A stretch of DNA of 64,000 bases from Aurantibacillus circumpalustris (GTDB lineage: Bacteria; Bacteroidota; Bacteroidia; B-17B0; Aurantibacillaceae): positions 3,224,001 to 3,288,000 of the forward strand of contig NZ_CP121197.1 of the NCBI RefSeq assembly GCF_029625215.1. The letters run 5' to 3'. Every line of letters starts with the position of its first letter. Positions within the stretch are counted from its first letter, which is position 1. The position numbers and the translations under genes were made by a program. Of this stretch, positions 27,091 to 33,582 are shown one piece after another. The notes beneath the pieces are model-generated. The model ran no database searches. It was not told the origin of the DNA and was given only the letters and a program-made list of their open reading frames with translations.

Positions 27091-28356
27091 CTATTCGTTT
27101 TTTATAAAACAAGAATTGGCTTGCGCGTTATTATTAGAAATTTTAATATAGTAAATACCATTTTCAAATGAAGACACGTTCAAATACCCTTTAAAATCAG
27201 ACTGTTCAATAACTTGACCTAAATAATTTGTGACGGTTATTTTCGAAACATTCTCATCAAAAATATTTCCTGCTTGTATGATTAATTGTGTTGAACAGGG
27301 ATTCGGATAAAGTCGGATTTCCTGTCCTTTATGCTTTAAAAGACCTACCGTTGTAGCAACCTGAATAGTTGACGCGGTAGAATCAATCAAGCAATTGGCA
27401 GCATTTTTAATAATCAGGTTGACCATATAATTACCGCTTAGGGTGTAGGTGTGTGAAGGATTAACTGCTGTTGACACTGATCCATCTCCAAAATTCCAGA
27501 AATGTGAAAAATTTGGAGCTCCAGATGTAAACTGAAAAACAGTTGTTGATTGCGCGTTAGCTGTAAACGAAGCTACAGGCTTATATTTAGGGATATTCGT
27601 AATAACAGTGCTATCGGTAACCAATTGGTGCGCCACCTGATTTAGTAAAGTGACAGTGGAAGAACCTATGCCGGGATTATAAGTGCTACTTAAAACAGAT
27701 TTTTGAAAAAGAGTCTCGTAAAAAACAGCCGCTGCCAAATACGAGCCTTCTATCAAAGGATGACTCTCATCACTCTGATAAAAATCAATAAGTGTATTTG
27801 TTGCTCGTGCCAACCGCCAAGCCTCGCCAACTGGAGCCATCAATCCATGAACGGTATCAGCAAATAACCTGTAAGAATCTCTTAAACGATTTTGCATTCC
27901 AAGGTAAGTACAAATTGGTGGATAAAACGGACAATTGGCAGCGTCGCCATTTTTACGTCCCCATGTTTCATAAAAAACAGTGTAAGCGCAAGGATTGTAG
28001 TGTTTAATAATACTATCTAATTTAATAGCGTAAGGAAGTGTTTGGCCGCTAACTTGTCCTGGTGAAAAAGAAGGCTCCTGACTCTGAGCTTGCAATACCA
28101 CATAATCCCAATTACCAAGACTTATTTTTGAAAGTGTTGCTGCATCAGACGCATGATTGTTGAAGGTATAACCACCCGGGCAATAACTATCGAAAACAAG
28201 CGTGTCTCCAAGCGACAGAGCTAAATCATGGGCCAGCTGCGGTAGATTATTAACGTAGGTATAACTATTTCCCAAAAAAAGAACTCTTATTTTCTTTAAT
28301 GAAGATTGAGAATTTAACAATAAGGGTAAACAAAATAGAAGTAATGTTTTTTTCAT
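27091..28356 (-). CDS. SGNH-type hydrolase with PKD domain and T9SS type A tail
   Basis: The 421-residue protein has a signal peptide (LLLFCLPLLLNSQ). Residues about 25-250 fit an SGNH/DUF4886-like esterase: block I is FLGNSYTYVNNLP with the probable nucleophile Ser in GNS, a Gly in YCPGGYTFNNH, an Asn/Gln block VVLQAQSQEPS, and the acid-base pair in SDESHPLIEGSYLAA. A PKD domain follows (FWNFGDGSVSTAVNPSHTYT). The end is a type A sorting domain (LYPNPCSTQLIIQ, FENGIYYIKISNN). It should be a secreted or surface esterase acting on acylated glycans or similar substrates. It is probably cotranscribed with the PorE-like gene 41 bp downstream. The substrate is not predictable. Confidence 0.82.
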   Translation of the reverse strand: MKKTLLLFCLPLLLNSQSSLKKIRVLFLGNSYTYVNNLPQLAHDLALSLGDTLVFDSYCPGGYTFNNHASDAATLSKISLGNWDYVVLQAQSQEPSFSPGQVSGQTLPYAIKLDSIIKHYNPCAYTVFYETWGRKNGDAANCPFYPPICTYLGMQNRLRDSYRLFADTVHGLMAPVGEAWRLARATNTLIDFYQSDESHPLIEGSYLAAAVFYETLFQKSVLSSTYNPGIGSSTVTLLNQVAHQLVTDSTVITNIPKYKPVASFTANAQSTTVFQFTSGAPNFSHFWNFGDGSVSTAVNPSHTYTLSGNYMVNLIIKNAANCLIDSTASTIQVATTVGLLKHKGQEIRLYPNPCSTQLIIQAGNIFDENVSKITVTNYLGQVIEQSDFKGYLNVSSFENGIYYIKISNNNAQANSCFIKNE

Positions 28357-28447
28357 GGAATAAAAATAGGATTTTTATTTTTACAATAAATCATTAATTC
28401 GTAAATGGTTTAATTGAATGAGTAAAGAATAGATTTAATAGAAGAGT

Positions 28448-28669
28448 TTATTTCCCTATCAGAGAAACATACATGTCTTCTACCTTTTTTCTTGCCCAAG
28501 GTGTTTTTCTCAAAAATGTTAAACTTGACTTTATACTTGGATTCTCATTAAAACAACGAACATTTATTTTTGTACCGAGGTGATCCCAACCATAATAATT
28601 TACAAGATGTTCAAGTATCATTTGAAGTGTTTTTCCATGCAAAGGATCTTTCGAAGTTGGCTTATCCAT
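28448..28669 (-). CDS. VF530 family DNA-binding protein (DUF2132)
   Basis: The 73-residue protein matches the small VF530 family along its full length: [21 protein letters not shown], then [19 protein letters not shown] and [18 protein letters not shown] Vibrio member has a known structure and the family is described as DNA-binding on structural grounds; the biological role is unknown. Its start overlaps the end of the RNase H gene by 8 bp, so it is translated as the second gene of that operon. Confidence 0.88.
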   Translation of the reverse strand: MDKPTSKDPLHGKTLQMILEHLVNYYGWDHLGTKINVRCFNENPSIKSSLTFLRKTPWARKKVEDMYVSLIGK

Positions 28670-29126
28670 GATTTAAAACGTTTTTTCTTACTAATTTTCT
28701 TACAATAATATCAACTTCCCTATTTATTTCATCTCCATCTTTTTGATGCGCTTTTACTTTTGTGAAGTCTATATCGTGACTTTCAATAAGCTCAATTAAC
28801 AACTTAACGAGATCACTATTTTGTACTTCGGTTCCCTTATTCGTTATAAATTTTTTCTGTTTAAGCTTTTCTTTGCGACTTAATAAGTTAACAACATATT
28901 GACTATCAGAATACACTTCTATTTTACTTGAATTAAAATTTCTTTCATCTACATAATTTACTGCTTTAATAACAGCTAGTAATTCCATGCGGTTGTGCGT
29001 TGTTTCTTCCACATCACCTTGCAAAATAATCTTTTCTTCACCAATAAAAATAATTGCTGCCCAAGCTCCCAGAAGTAATTGCGTGTGACAACTTCCATCG
29101 GTATATATTCGGATAATCGGTTTCAC
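28662..29126 (-). CDS. rnhA: Ribonuclease H (RNase HI type)
   Basis: The 154-residue enzyme keeps all four carboxylates of the RNase HI active site: Asp10 (IYTDGS), Glu48 ([11 protein letters not shown]), Asp74 (VYSDSQYVV) and Asp139 (REVDIIV), plus the loop histidine H127 in [16 protein letters not shown]. It cleaves RNA in RNA-DNA hybrids in the cytoplasm. In most bacteria the last Asp lies in NxxAD; here it is NREVD, a mild variant that keeps the Asp. The start codon is GTG. It is followed, with an 8-bp overlap, by the VF530 gene. Confidence 0.88.
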   Translation of the reverse strand: MKPIIRIYTDGSCHTQLLLGAWAAIIFIGEEKIILQGDVEETTHNRMELLAVIKAVNYVDERNFNSSKIEVYSDSQYVVNLLSRKEKLKQKKFITNKGTEVQNSDLVKLLIELIESHDIDFTKVKAHQKDGDEINREVDIIVRKLVRKNVLNHG

Positions 29127-29220
29127 GTTAAATATTCTATTAACAGAACAAAAGTTAATTAATTTCGCTAAGATAGATACTTATCTTTTATATTACTTTT
29201 ATATTTAAAGCTTTGCAATT

Positions 29221-29619
29221 ATGAAGACACTAATTCCGCCTGAAAATGCTACCGAAATTACCGCCTTTTGGACCTGGATGGGTGAGGACGGAATTTGTAG
29301 GACTAAAACAAAACCTATGGCAGAAATATCCATAAAGGAAGCTATTGAAAATTCTGCTGCCGTATCATCTTATTACACAGACAAAAAATTTCCATTATTA
29401 ATTGATGCACGAAATATTAAATATATGGAACGTGAAGCCCGTAAACATTTTTCAACAAATGGGCGTGACATTAAAATAAACTGTTTTGCTATAATGGTTA
29501 AATCTCCGCTTAGCCGCATGATTGGTAATTTTTTTATGGGACTAAATAAACCTTTTATTCCTGCACGTTTATTTGACGAGGAAGATAAAGCGATTAAATG
29601 GTTAAAAGAATATTTGTAA
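29221..29619 (+). CDS. STAS-like DUF7793 family protein
   Basis: The 132-residue soluble protein has an alternating beta-alpha pattern: an N-terminal strand pair (TAFWTWMGEDGICRTKTKP), a helix (ISIKEAIENSAAVSSYY), the central strand and loop FPLLIDARNIKYMEREARKHF, and KINCFAIMVKSPLSRMIGNFF, ending in a helix IKWLKEYL. This fits the STAS/SpoIIAA-like proteins of Bacteroidota grouped as DUF7793, from memory. It is the first gene of an operon: the kinase starts 3 bp after its stop and the regulator follows. A role as an input or antagonist partner of the kinase is inferred from this order only. Confidence 0.6.
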   Translation: MKTLIPPENATEITAFWTWMGEDGICRTKTKPMAEISIKEAIENSAAVSSYYTDKKFPLLIDARNIKYMEREARKHFSTNGRDIKINCFAIMVKSPLSRMIGNFFMGLNKPFIPARLFDEEDKAIKWLKEYL

Positions 29620-29622
29620 TCG

Positions 29623-30420
29623 ATGCCTTTAACAACTAAGAATATTGATAAATTTAATAAGGAAAGGGTTGAGAACATTCTAAATGTTGTTATGTCTTAT
29701 GCGCAACTTGATTTTTCAAAAAAAACTGAAGTACTGGGTAATGAAGATGTTCTGGATGCCATTGGTGCTGGAATTAACATGTTGGGAGAAGAATTGGAAA
29801 ATTCAACAGTTTCCTTAAAAGAAAAAGAACAGCTTTTAAAAGAGGTTCATCACCGGGTTAAAAACAACTTACAAATTGTATCGAGTTTACTAAATTTACA
29901 ATCAGACAATATTCTAGATGAAAAATATCTGGCAATTATAAAAGACAGTCGTAACCGTATTAACTCCATGGCTATTGTTCATGAAATGCTATACGCCTCA
30001 AGGGATCTAAGTAAAATTGAAATTAAACAATATATTGAAAGGCTTTGCGAAAGTATTCATCAGTCCTTTTCTCGTCCTGGTTCCGAAATTAATTTTAAGT
30101 TTAAAATAGATCAAAATCTTTATTTTGAAATAGATCATATGATTCCGCTTGGATTAATTATAAACGAAGTAGTAAGCAATTCTTTTAAATATGCATTTCC
30201 AACTAACAAGGGCGAAATATCTATTAAATTACATTCAGAGAACAATGAATTTAAGCTCGATCTAAGTGATAACGGTATTGGCCTGCTAGAAAATTTTGAT
30301 CCTAGTAGGGATGGTCAACTTGGCATGCAACTAATAATAATGCTAGTAGAGCAAATGGAAGCCAAAGTGGCTATAGACCAAAAAAATGGCACAGCTTTTT
30401 ATATCACATTTAAAATTTAA
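29623..30420 (+). CDS. Soluble HisKA_2-type histidine kinase
   Basis: The 265-residue kinase has no membrane helix. A 70-residue N-terminal helical module (VMSYAQLDFSKK, DAIGAGINMLGEELENS) leads into the HisKA_2 H-box LLKEVHHRVKNNLQIVSSLL with H76/H77. The ATPase part has the N-box GLIINEVVSNSFKYAF and G-box LSDNGIGL, then LGMQLIIMLVEQM and the end GTAFYITF. The N-terminal module is a short dimerising coiled coil common in such Bacteroidota kinases. It starts 3 bp after the DUF7793 gene and shares one base with the response regulator (TAATG), so all three are coupled. The cytoplasmic location suggests an intracellular signal passed by the STAS-like partner. Confidence 0.85.
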   Translation: MPLTTKNIDKFNKERVENILNVVMSYAQLDFSKKTEVLGNEDVLDAIGAGINMLGEELENSTVSLKEKEQLLKEVHHRVKNNLQIVSSLLNLQSDNILDEKYLAIIKDSRNRINSMAIVHEMLYASRDLSKIEIKQYIERLCESIHQSFSRPGSEINFKFKIDQNLYFEIDHMIPLGLIINEVVSNSFKYAFPTNKGEISIKLHSENNEFKLDLSDNGIGLLENFDPSRDGQLGMQLIIMLVEQMEAKVAIDQKNGTAFYITFKI

Positions 30421-31118
30421 TGCAATTTCAACCTCACATATTTATTGTAGAAGACGAAGAAAATCTTGCGAATACAATCTCCCTTAACTTAAAATTTGAA
30501 AATTATCTTGTAAGTATTGCTCGTAATGGATCAGAAGCATTGCAGTTTTTTAAAAAGAATCAAGAAACCATACACCTGGTAATTCTTGATGTAATGCTTC
30601 CCGACATTAATGGATTTGATCTATGCAAAGAATTTAAAAACGCACTACCCGATTTACCAGTCATTTTTCTAACAGCAAAAAATCAAATGGCAGATAAAAT
30701 AGACGGATTAAAACTCGGAGCCGATGATTATATTACAAAACCATTTGATCTTGAAGAACTTTTGCTAAGAATCAGCAACCTATTAAAACGTACTCAAAAA
30801 GAAAATACGGCAGTTTTTAGTTTTGATAACTGTCATATCAATTTTCAAACATTCGAAATAATGGATGCTAAAGGTACCGTTCAAACATTATCGAAACGCG
30901 AAATAGGTTTACTTGAACTTTTAACAGCAAATACCAACAAAGTAATTTCTCGTGATGAAATCATTGAAAAACTCTGGGACGTTAGCGAGAATGCTTCCTC
31001 TCGTACCATTGATAATTATATTCTTAATTTTAGAAAGTATTTCGAAAAAGACCCAAAAAATCCTCAACACTTCCACTCGGTACGTGGTGTCGGATACAAG
31101 TTTATCGTAAATAGTTAA
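30420..31118 (+). CDS. OmpR/PhoB-type response regulator
   Basis: The 232-residue protein has a receiver domain (acidic residues E11/D12/E13, phospho-acceptor Asp57 in VILDVMLPD, Thr in FLTAKNQ, Lys in YITKPFDLEELL) and a winged-helix domain from about residue 130 (TLSKREIGLLELLTANTNK, RTIDNYILNFRKYFE, HSVRGVGYKF). HisKA_2 kinases pair more often with receivers lacking DNA-binding domains or with other output domains, so direct coupling to an OmpR-type regulator is a notable combination. Its ATG overlaps the kinase stop by one base. Confidence 0.92.
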   Translation: MQFQPHIFIVEDEENLANTISLNLKFENYLVSIARNGSEALQFFKKNQETIHLVILDVMLPDINGFDLCKEFKNALPDLPVIFLTAKNQMADKIDGLKLGADDYITKPFDLEELLLRISNLLKRTQKENTAVFSFDNCHINFQTFEIMDAKGTVQTLSKREIGLLELLTANTNKVISRDEIIEKLWDVSENASSRTIDNYILNFRKYFEKDPKNPQHFHSVRGVGYKFIVNS

Positions 31119-31126
31119 TACCTTTG
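31119..31126 (+). promoter_or_regulatory. Possible -7 box for the DEAD-box-like gene
   Basis: TACCTTTG fits TAnnTTTG and begins one base after the regulator stop codon. The ATG at 31156 lies 29 bases after it. No upstream TTG at standard spacing is seen. Confidence 0.4.
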
Positions 31127-31155
31127 CTAAATATAGTATACCAAAAAAAACATTC

Positions 31156-31767
31156 ATGTTTAAAGAAAAATTGCATAAAAAACTTGTGTCTGCACTAGAA
31201 GAATTTAAACTCGAAACGCCTAAACTACTGCAAAGTCAATGCCTTTCTAAAATAAATGCTGGAAGCGACTTAATTGGTATTGGTCCAAACGGTTCAGGCA
31301 AAAGCACACTCATAGTAATATCAACTATCCAAAAAATACAACGCGCTTTAGATGATTTACCAAAAGCATTAATTTTAGTTGGTAATAAAGAAAGCGGACT
31401 TGAAATGAATGACCTATTTAAACATTTAGCAAAAAACACCGACTTAAGAATTAATTGTGCTTTTGAGGATGGTGATATTGATAAACAAAGTATTGAAATA
31501 TACGAGGGGACTGATATTTTGATAGGGACAGCCAAACGCATTCTCGATCTTTATTTTAAACGCAGCTTAAATCTCAATAAAATAAAACTTTTTGTAATTG
31601 ATGATGCTGAGCTAATGATTAAAAACTCATGGCAAGGACAAATTGATAGACTGGCCTTGAGTCTGCCAAAATGCCAACATCTTGTCTTTACGAATGAAAT
31701 GGATGCAAAAATTGAAAAATTAATTAGCAAATTTATTATTGCTCCACATCTAGTTGAAGTGGACTAA
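31156..31767 (+). CDS. DEAD-box-like protein with a single RecA domain
   Basis: The 203-residue protein corresponds to the N-terminal half of a DEAD-box RNA helicase only. A Q-motif-like segment (ETPKLLQSQCLSKINAGSDL) is followed by motif I as GPNGSGKST (about residues 41-49), GTAKRILDLYFKR in the position of motif Ib, motif II as DDAE in place of DEAD, and LVFTNE in the place of motif III (SAT). The second RecA domain with motifs IV-VI is absent, and the stop codon is followed by a terminator, so this is not a frameshifted full gene. Without domain 2 it should not unwind RNA by itself. It may bind RNA or act as a regulatory partner. It is 37 bp after the response regulator. Confidence 0.75.
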   Translation: MFKEKLHKKLVSALEEFKLETPKLLQSQCLSKINAGSDLIGIGPNGSGKSTLIVISTIQKIQRALDDLPKALILVGNKESGLEMNDLFKHLAKNTDLRINCAFEDGDIDKQSIEIYEGTDILIGTAKRILDLYFKRSLNLNKIKLFVIDDAELMIKNSWQGQIDRLALSLPKCQHLVFTNEMDAKIEKLISKFIIAPHLVEVD

Positions 31768-31785
31768 ACATTGTGAATGTAAAAC

Positions 31786-31807
31786 CACAGAAATTCTGTG
31801 CTTTTTT
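31786..31807 (+). terminator. Intrinsic terminator after the DEAD-box-like gene
   Basis: CACAG (31786-31790) and CTGTG (31796-31800) pair around a 5-base loop that can extend the stem; six T follow. The stem belongs to the CACAGAG-type intergenic sequence also seen near 7436. Confidence 0.65.
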
Positions 31808-31880
31808 ACTTTAATCTTTTACTAACTATTCTGTACATCTCCTTCTCTAATTCCTCTGCGTTAAAACTTGTGATGTTAAC

Positions 31881-31911
31881 AAAAAAGCCCCTATTACAAA
31901 TAGAGGCTTTT
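31881..31911 (-). terminator. Intrinsic terminator for the small secreted protein
   Basis: A 13-bp stem with one mismatch (31883-31895 with 31899-31911, loop ACA) is followed on the minus strand by six T. It lies 19 bases after the stop at 31930. Confidence 0.8.
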
Positions 31912-31929
31912 CATTTCAATAAATTAAGA

Positions 31930-32247
31930 CTAATGTTTTTCAGTTTTTGTAGGCTCTGCCTTTTTACCTTCTATTTGTTTAGCAGGAGTTGGCGTTCCCT
32001 TTTCAGGATTTACCATTTTTGGATTGTTTTGAGCTTTTTCTTCAACTTTTTTATCAGTTGGAGCTGATAGTATGTTATCATTAGCTACAGGAGCTGCCGT
32101 TGCTGAGGGCATTTGAGATAAAGTTCCATCTGGATTTACAGTTTCAACCTTAGCTGGTTCTGATTTTTGAATATTATCAGAACTTTGAGCGTTTAACATT
32201 GTGCCAAATACGGCAACAAATGCAATGGTGTAAATATTCTTTTTCAT
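31930..32247 (-). CDS. Small secreted Pro/Lys-rich protein of unknown function
   Basis: I choose the ATG at 32247 (105 residues), giving the signal peptide MKKNIYTIAFVAVFGTMLNAQ; a longer frame upstream adds residues not typical of a signal. The mature part is low in complexity and rich in Pro, Ala, Lys and Glu (SEPAKVETVNPDGTLSQMP, NPEKGTPTPAKQIEGKKAEP), with no cysteine and no fold that I recognise. It is likely exported to the periplasm and unstructured. It is a single gene with its own terminator. Confidence 0.6.
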   Translation of the reverse strand: MKKNIYTIAFVAVFGTMLNAQSSDNIQKSEPAKVETVNPDGTLSQMPSATAAPVANDNILSAPTDKKVEEKAQNNPKMVNPEKGTPTPAKQIEGKKAEPTKTEKH

Positions 32248-32304
32248 AAGCATAAATTTAGTTAGACATTTAAGTACAAGTAAAGCTAACAAATTCTTAG
32301 GACT

Positions 32305-33198
32305 TTACAATTGACTGTCGAGATTTTTTAATTCTTCTACTTTTTCCAAATAACCAAGTTTTTCATAGGAAAAAATAAGATTGTTCAGGCAACGTTTTAA
32401 TATTTCAACATTGCTACATGGGAGGTAATATTTAGCTTCGGGCTCTAAGTTTAATTGTTTTAAGAATTGATCAATGTCTTTTTGATTAAATATAAGTCCT
32501 TTACTAAACGGATTTATATAGAATAGAATATTATTAGAAAGTGTTTTATTATTTACGTCTATTAAATTGGCGTTGTCGTTAATGTAAGATAATACAAAAT
32601 GTTGAGGGAGATTAATTCCATAAACAGGAATATTAAGTTCTTTACAAATAAGCATGTACACAACACTTAACATCAAAGGATTTCCCTTTTTACTCTCAAG
32701 CACGTTATTAATAAACGAATTTTGCGGCGCATGATAATTGGTAATATTTCCACTAAAATTATGTACTTCAAACAAAATATGATTTATGATTTTTACCTTT
32801 TCTAGAGCGGTTAAATCTTCATGTAACTCCAACCAAACATCTTGTTTAATTTGCTGGAGTTGTTTTCTTATTTTATTTTCGTCTAAATCGGGGTACTGAT
32901 ACCGAGCAAGAATAATTACACCATTTAAAAGATCATCCGAATCGTCCTTGGCCCAGAATTTTAAAGCCTTTTGAAGAGTTTCAAATTGAATAGTATGTAT
33001 GATTGTTTCGATGCGTTTTTGCATGATAGCATCAAAACTGTTTTCCCAAGCAGTCTCAAGATGCGGAATAGTTGGAGGACCTAGAGTTACAAAACGTTCC
33101 TTTACCTGAGAATAAATTATTTCATCAGGATCGTCTAACAATGTAATCAGTGCAATTACTTCTTTCAGGCTTATTTCTGTTTTACGTTTCGCTGCCAT
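32305..33198 (-). CDS. SirB1/transglutaminase-like family protein
   Basis: I start it at the ATG at 33198 (297 residues, MAAKRKTEISLKEV) because the earlier TTG lies inside a -7 box. Residues about 1-110 are helical (ITLLDDPDEIIYSQVKERFVT). Residues 120-240 match the transglutaminase-like core of SirB1 proteins: SKKGNPLMLSVVYMLICKEL, then IPVYGINLPQHFVLSY and ANLIDVNN. The family is widespread and of unresolved role; enzymatic cysteine-protease activity is not established and the canonical Cys is not evident here. The C-terminal part resembles a TPR-like tail. It lies 384 bp downstream of the metalloprotease with its own promoter box. Confidence 0.8.
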   Translation of the reverse strand: MAAKRKTEISLKEVIALITLLDDPDEIIYSQVKERFVTLGPPTIPHLETAWENSFDAIMQKRIETIIHTIQFETLQKALKFWAKDDSDDLLNGVIILARYQYPDLDENKIRKQLQQIKQDVWLELHEDLTALEKVKIINHILFEVHNFSGNITNYHAPQNSFINNVLESKKGNPLMLSVVYMLICKELNIPVYGINLPQHFVLSYINDNANLIDVNNKTLSNNILFYINPFSKGLIFNQKDIDQFLKQLNLEPEAKYYLPCSNVEILKRCLNNLIFSYEKLGYLEKVEELKNLDSQL

Positions 33199-33204
33199 TA
33201 AAAA

Positions 33205-33212
33205 CAAAAATA
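33205..33212 (-). promoter_or_regulatory. -7 box immediately before the SirB1-like start (leaderless candidate)
   Basis: Minus-strand TATTTTTG, a perfect TAnnTTTG box. Six bases separate it from the ATG at 33198, so the transcript would begin at or next to the start codon. Confidence 0.55.
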
Positions 33213-33258
33213 ATTGTATAATAGCTACGGGGATGGGCGCTTAATTTTAATTCTTAAC

Positions 33259-33472
33259 AAAAGCCCTGTTTATACCTTTGAACAAAGTTCTTTTAATAAA
33301 AAGGGCGTCAATTTTAATGTTTATAACTTTTGAACCAAATAATAACCATTGTAATTTGTTAAGTAGTTCAAAGGACTCACATAACAAATTACAATGGTTA
33401 TGCCGATATAATAAAATAGTTGCAAAGTTAATTGGACTATCTATTTTATATAATCGGTATAACCCCGCTTTG
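33259..33472. repeat. Hairpin-rich element with imperfect terminal inverted repeats (MITE-like or structured RNA)
   Basis: This 214-bp stretch between two tandem minus genes is built of nested inverted repeats. The ends pair: AAAGC at 33260-33264 with GCTTT at 33467-33471, and TTATACC at 33270-33276 with GGTATAA at 33456-33462. Inside, GCCCT/AGGGC (33263-33267, 33302-33306) encloses CTTTG-AAC-AAAG. A perfect 20-bp inverted repeat follows (33342-33361 with 33382-33401), with a 20-base spacer that can itself pair (AGTTC/GGACT). Directly next comes a 19-bp inverted repeat with 15 matches (33401-33419 with 33441-33459). Short frames on both strands here look like by-products. No clear target-site duplication was found. 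It could be a small non-autonomous transposon remnant or a structured RNA gene. Confidence 0.6.
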
Positions 33473-33507
33473 CATGTAATTAAAGTGTAGAACAAGTAAG
33501 GTCCATT

Positions 33508-33536
33508 AAAAAAGACAGACCAAAACTGATCTGTCT
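33508..33536 (-). terminator. Intrinsic terminator after the M43 metalloprotease
   Basis: AGACAGA (33513-33519) and TCTGTCT (33530-33536) form a 7-bp stem with a 10-base loop; on the minus strand six T follow. It lies 46 bases after the stop at 33583. Confidence 0.8.
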
Positions 33537-33582
33537 CTTAAAAACATGTGAATTTACTGATTAAAATAAATACAAATTACAT

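Noticed and set aside
27060-27103. CGAATAG/CTATTCG inverted pair followed by T on the plus strand
   Set aside because: No plus-strand gene ends there, the loop is 24 bases, and the right arm overlaps the minus-strand stop codon.
33205-33207. TTG start for the SirB1-like protein three codons upstream
   Set aside because: This TTG is part of the -7 box; the ATG at 33198 gives the typical N-terminus.
33247-33495. Short frames on both strands in the hairpin-rich element
   Set aside because: They mirror each other because of the 20-bp inverted repeat; neither has protein-like composition or a start signal.
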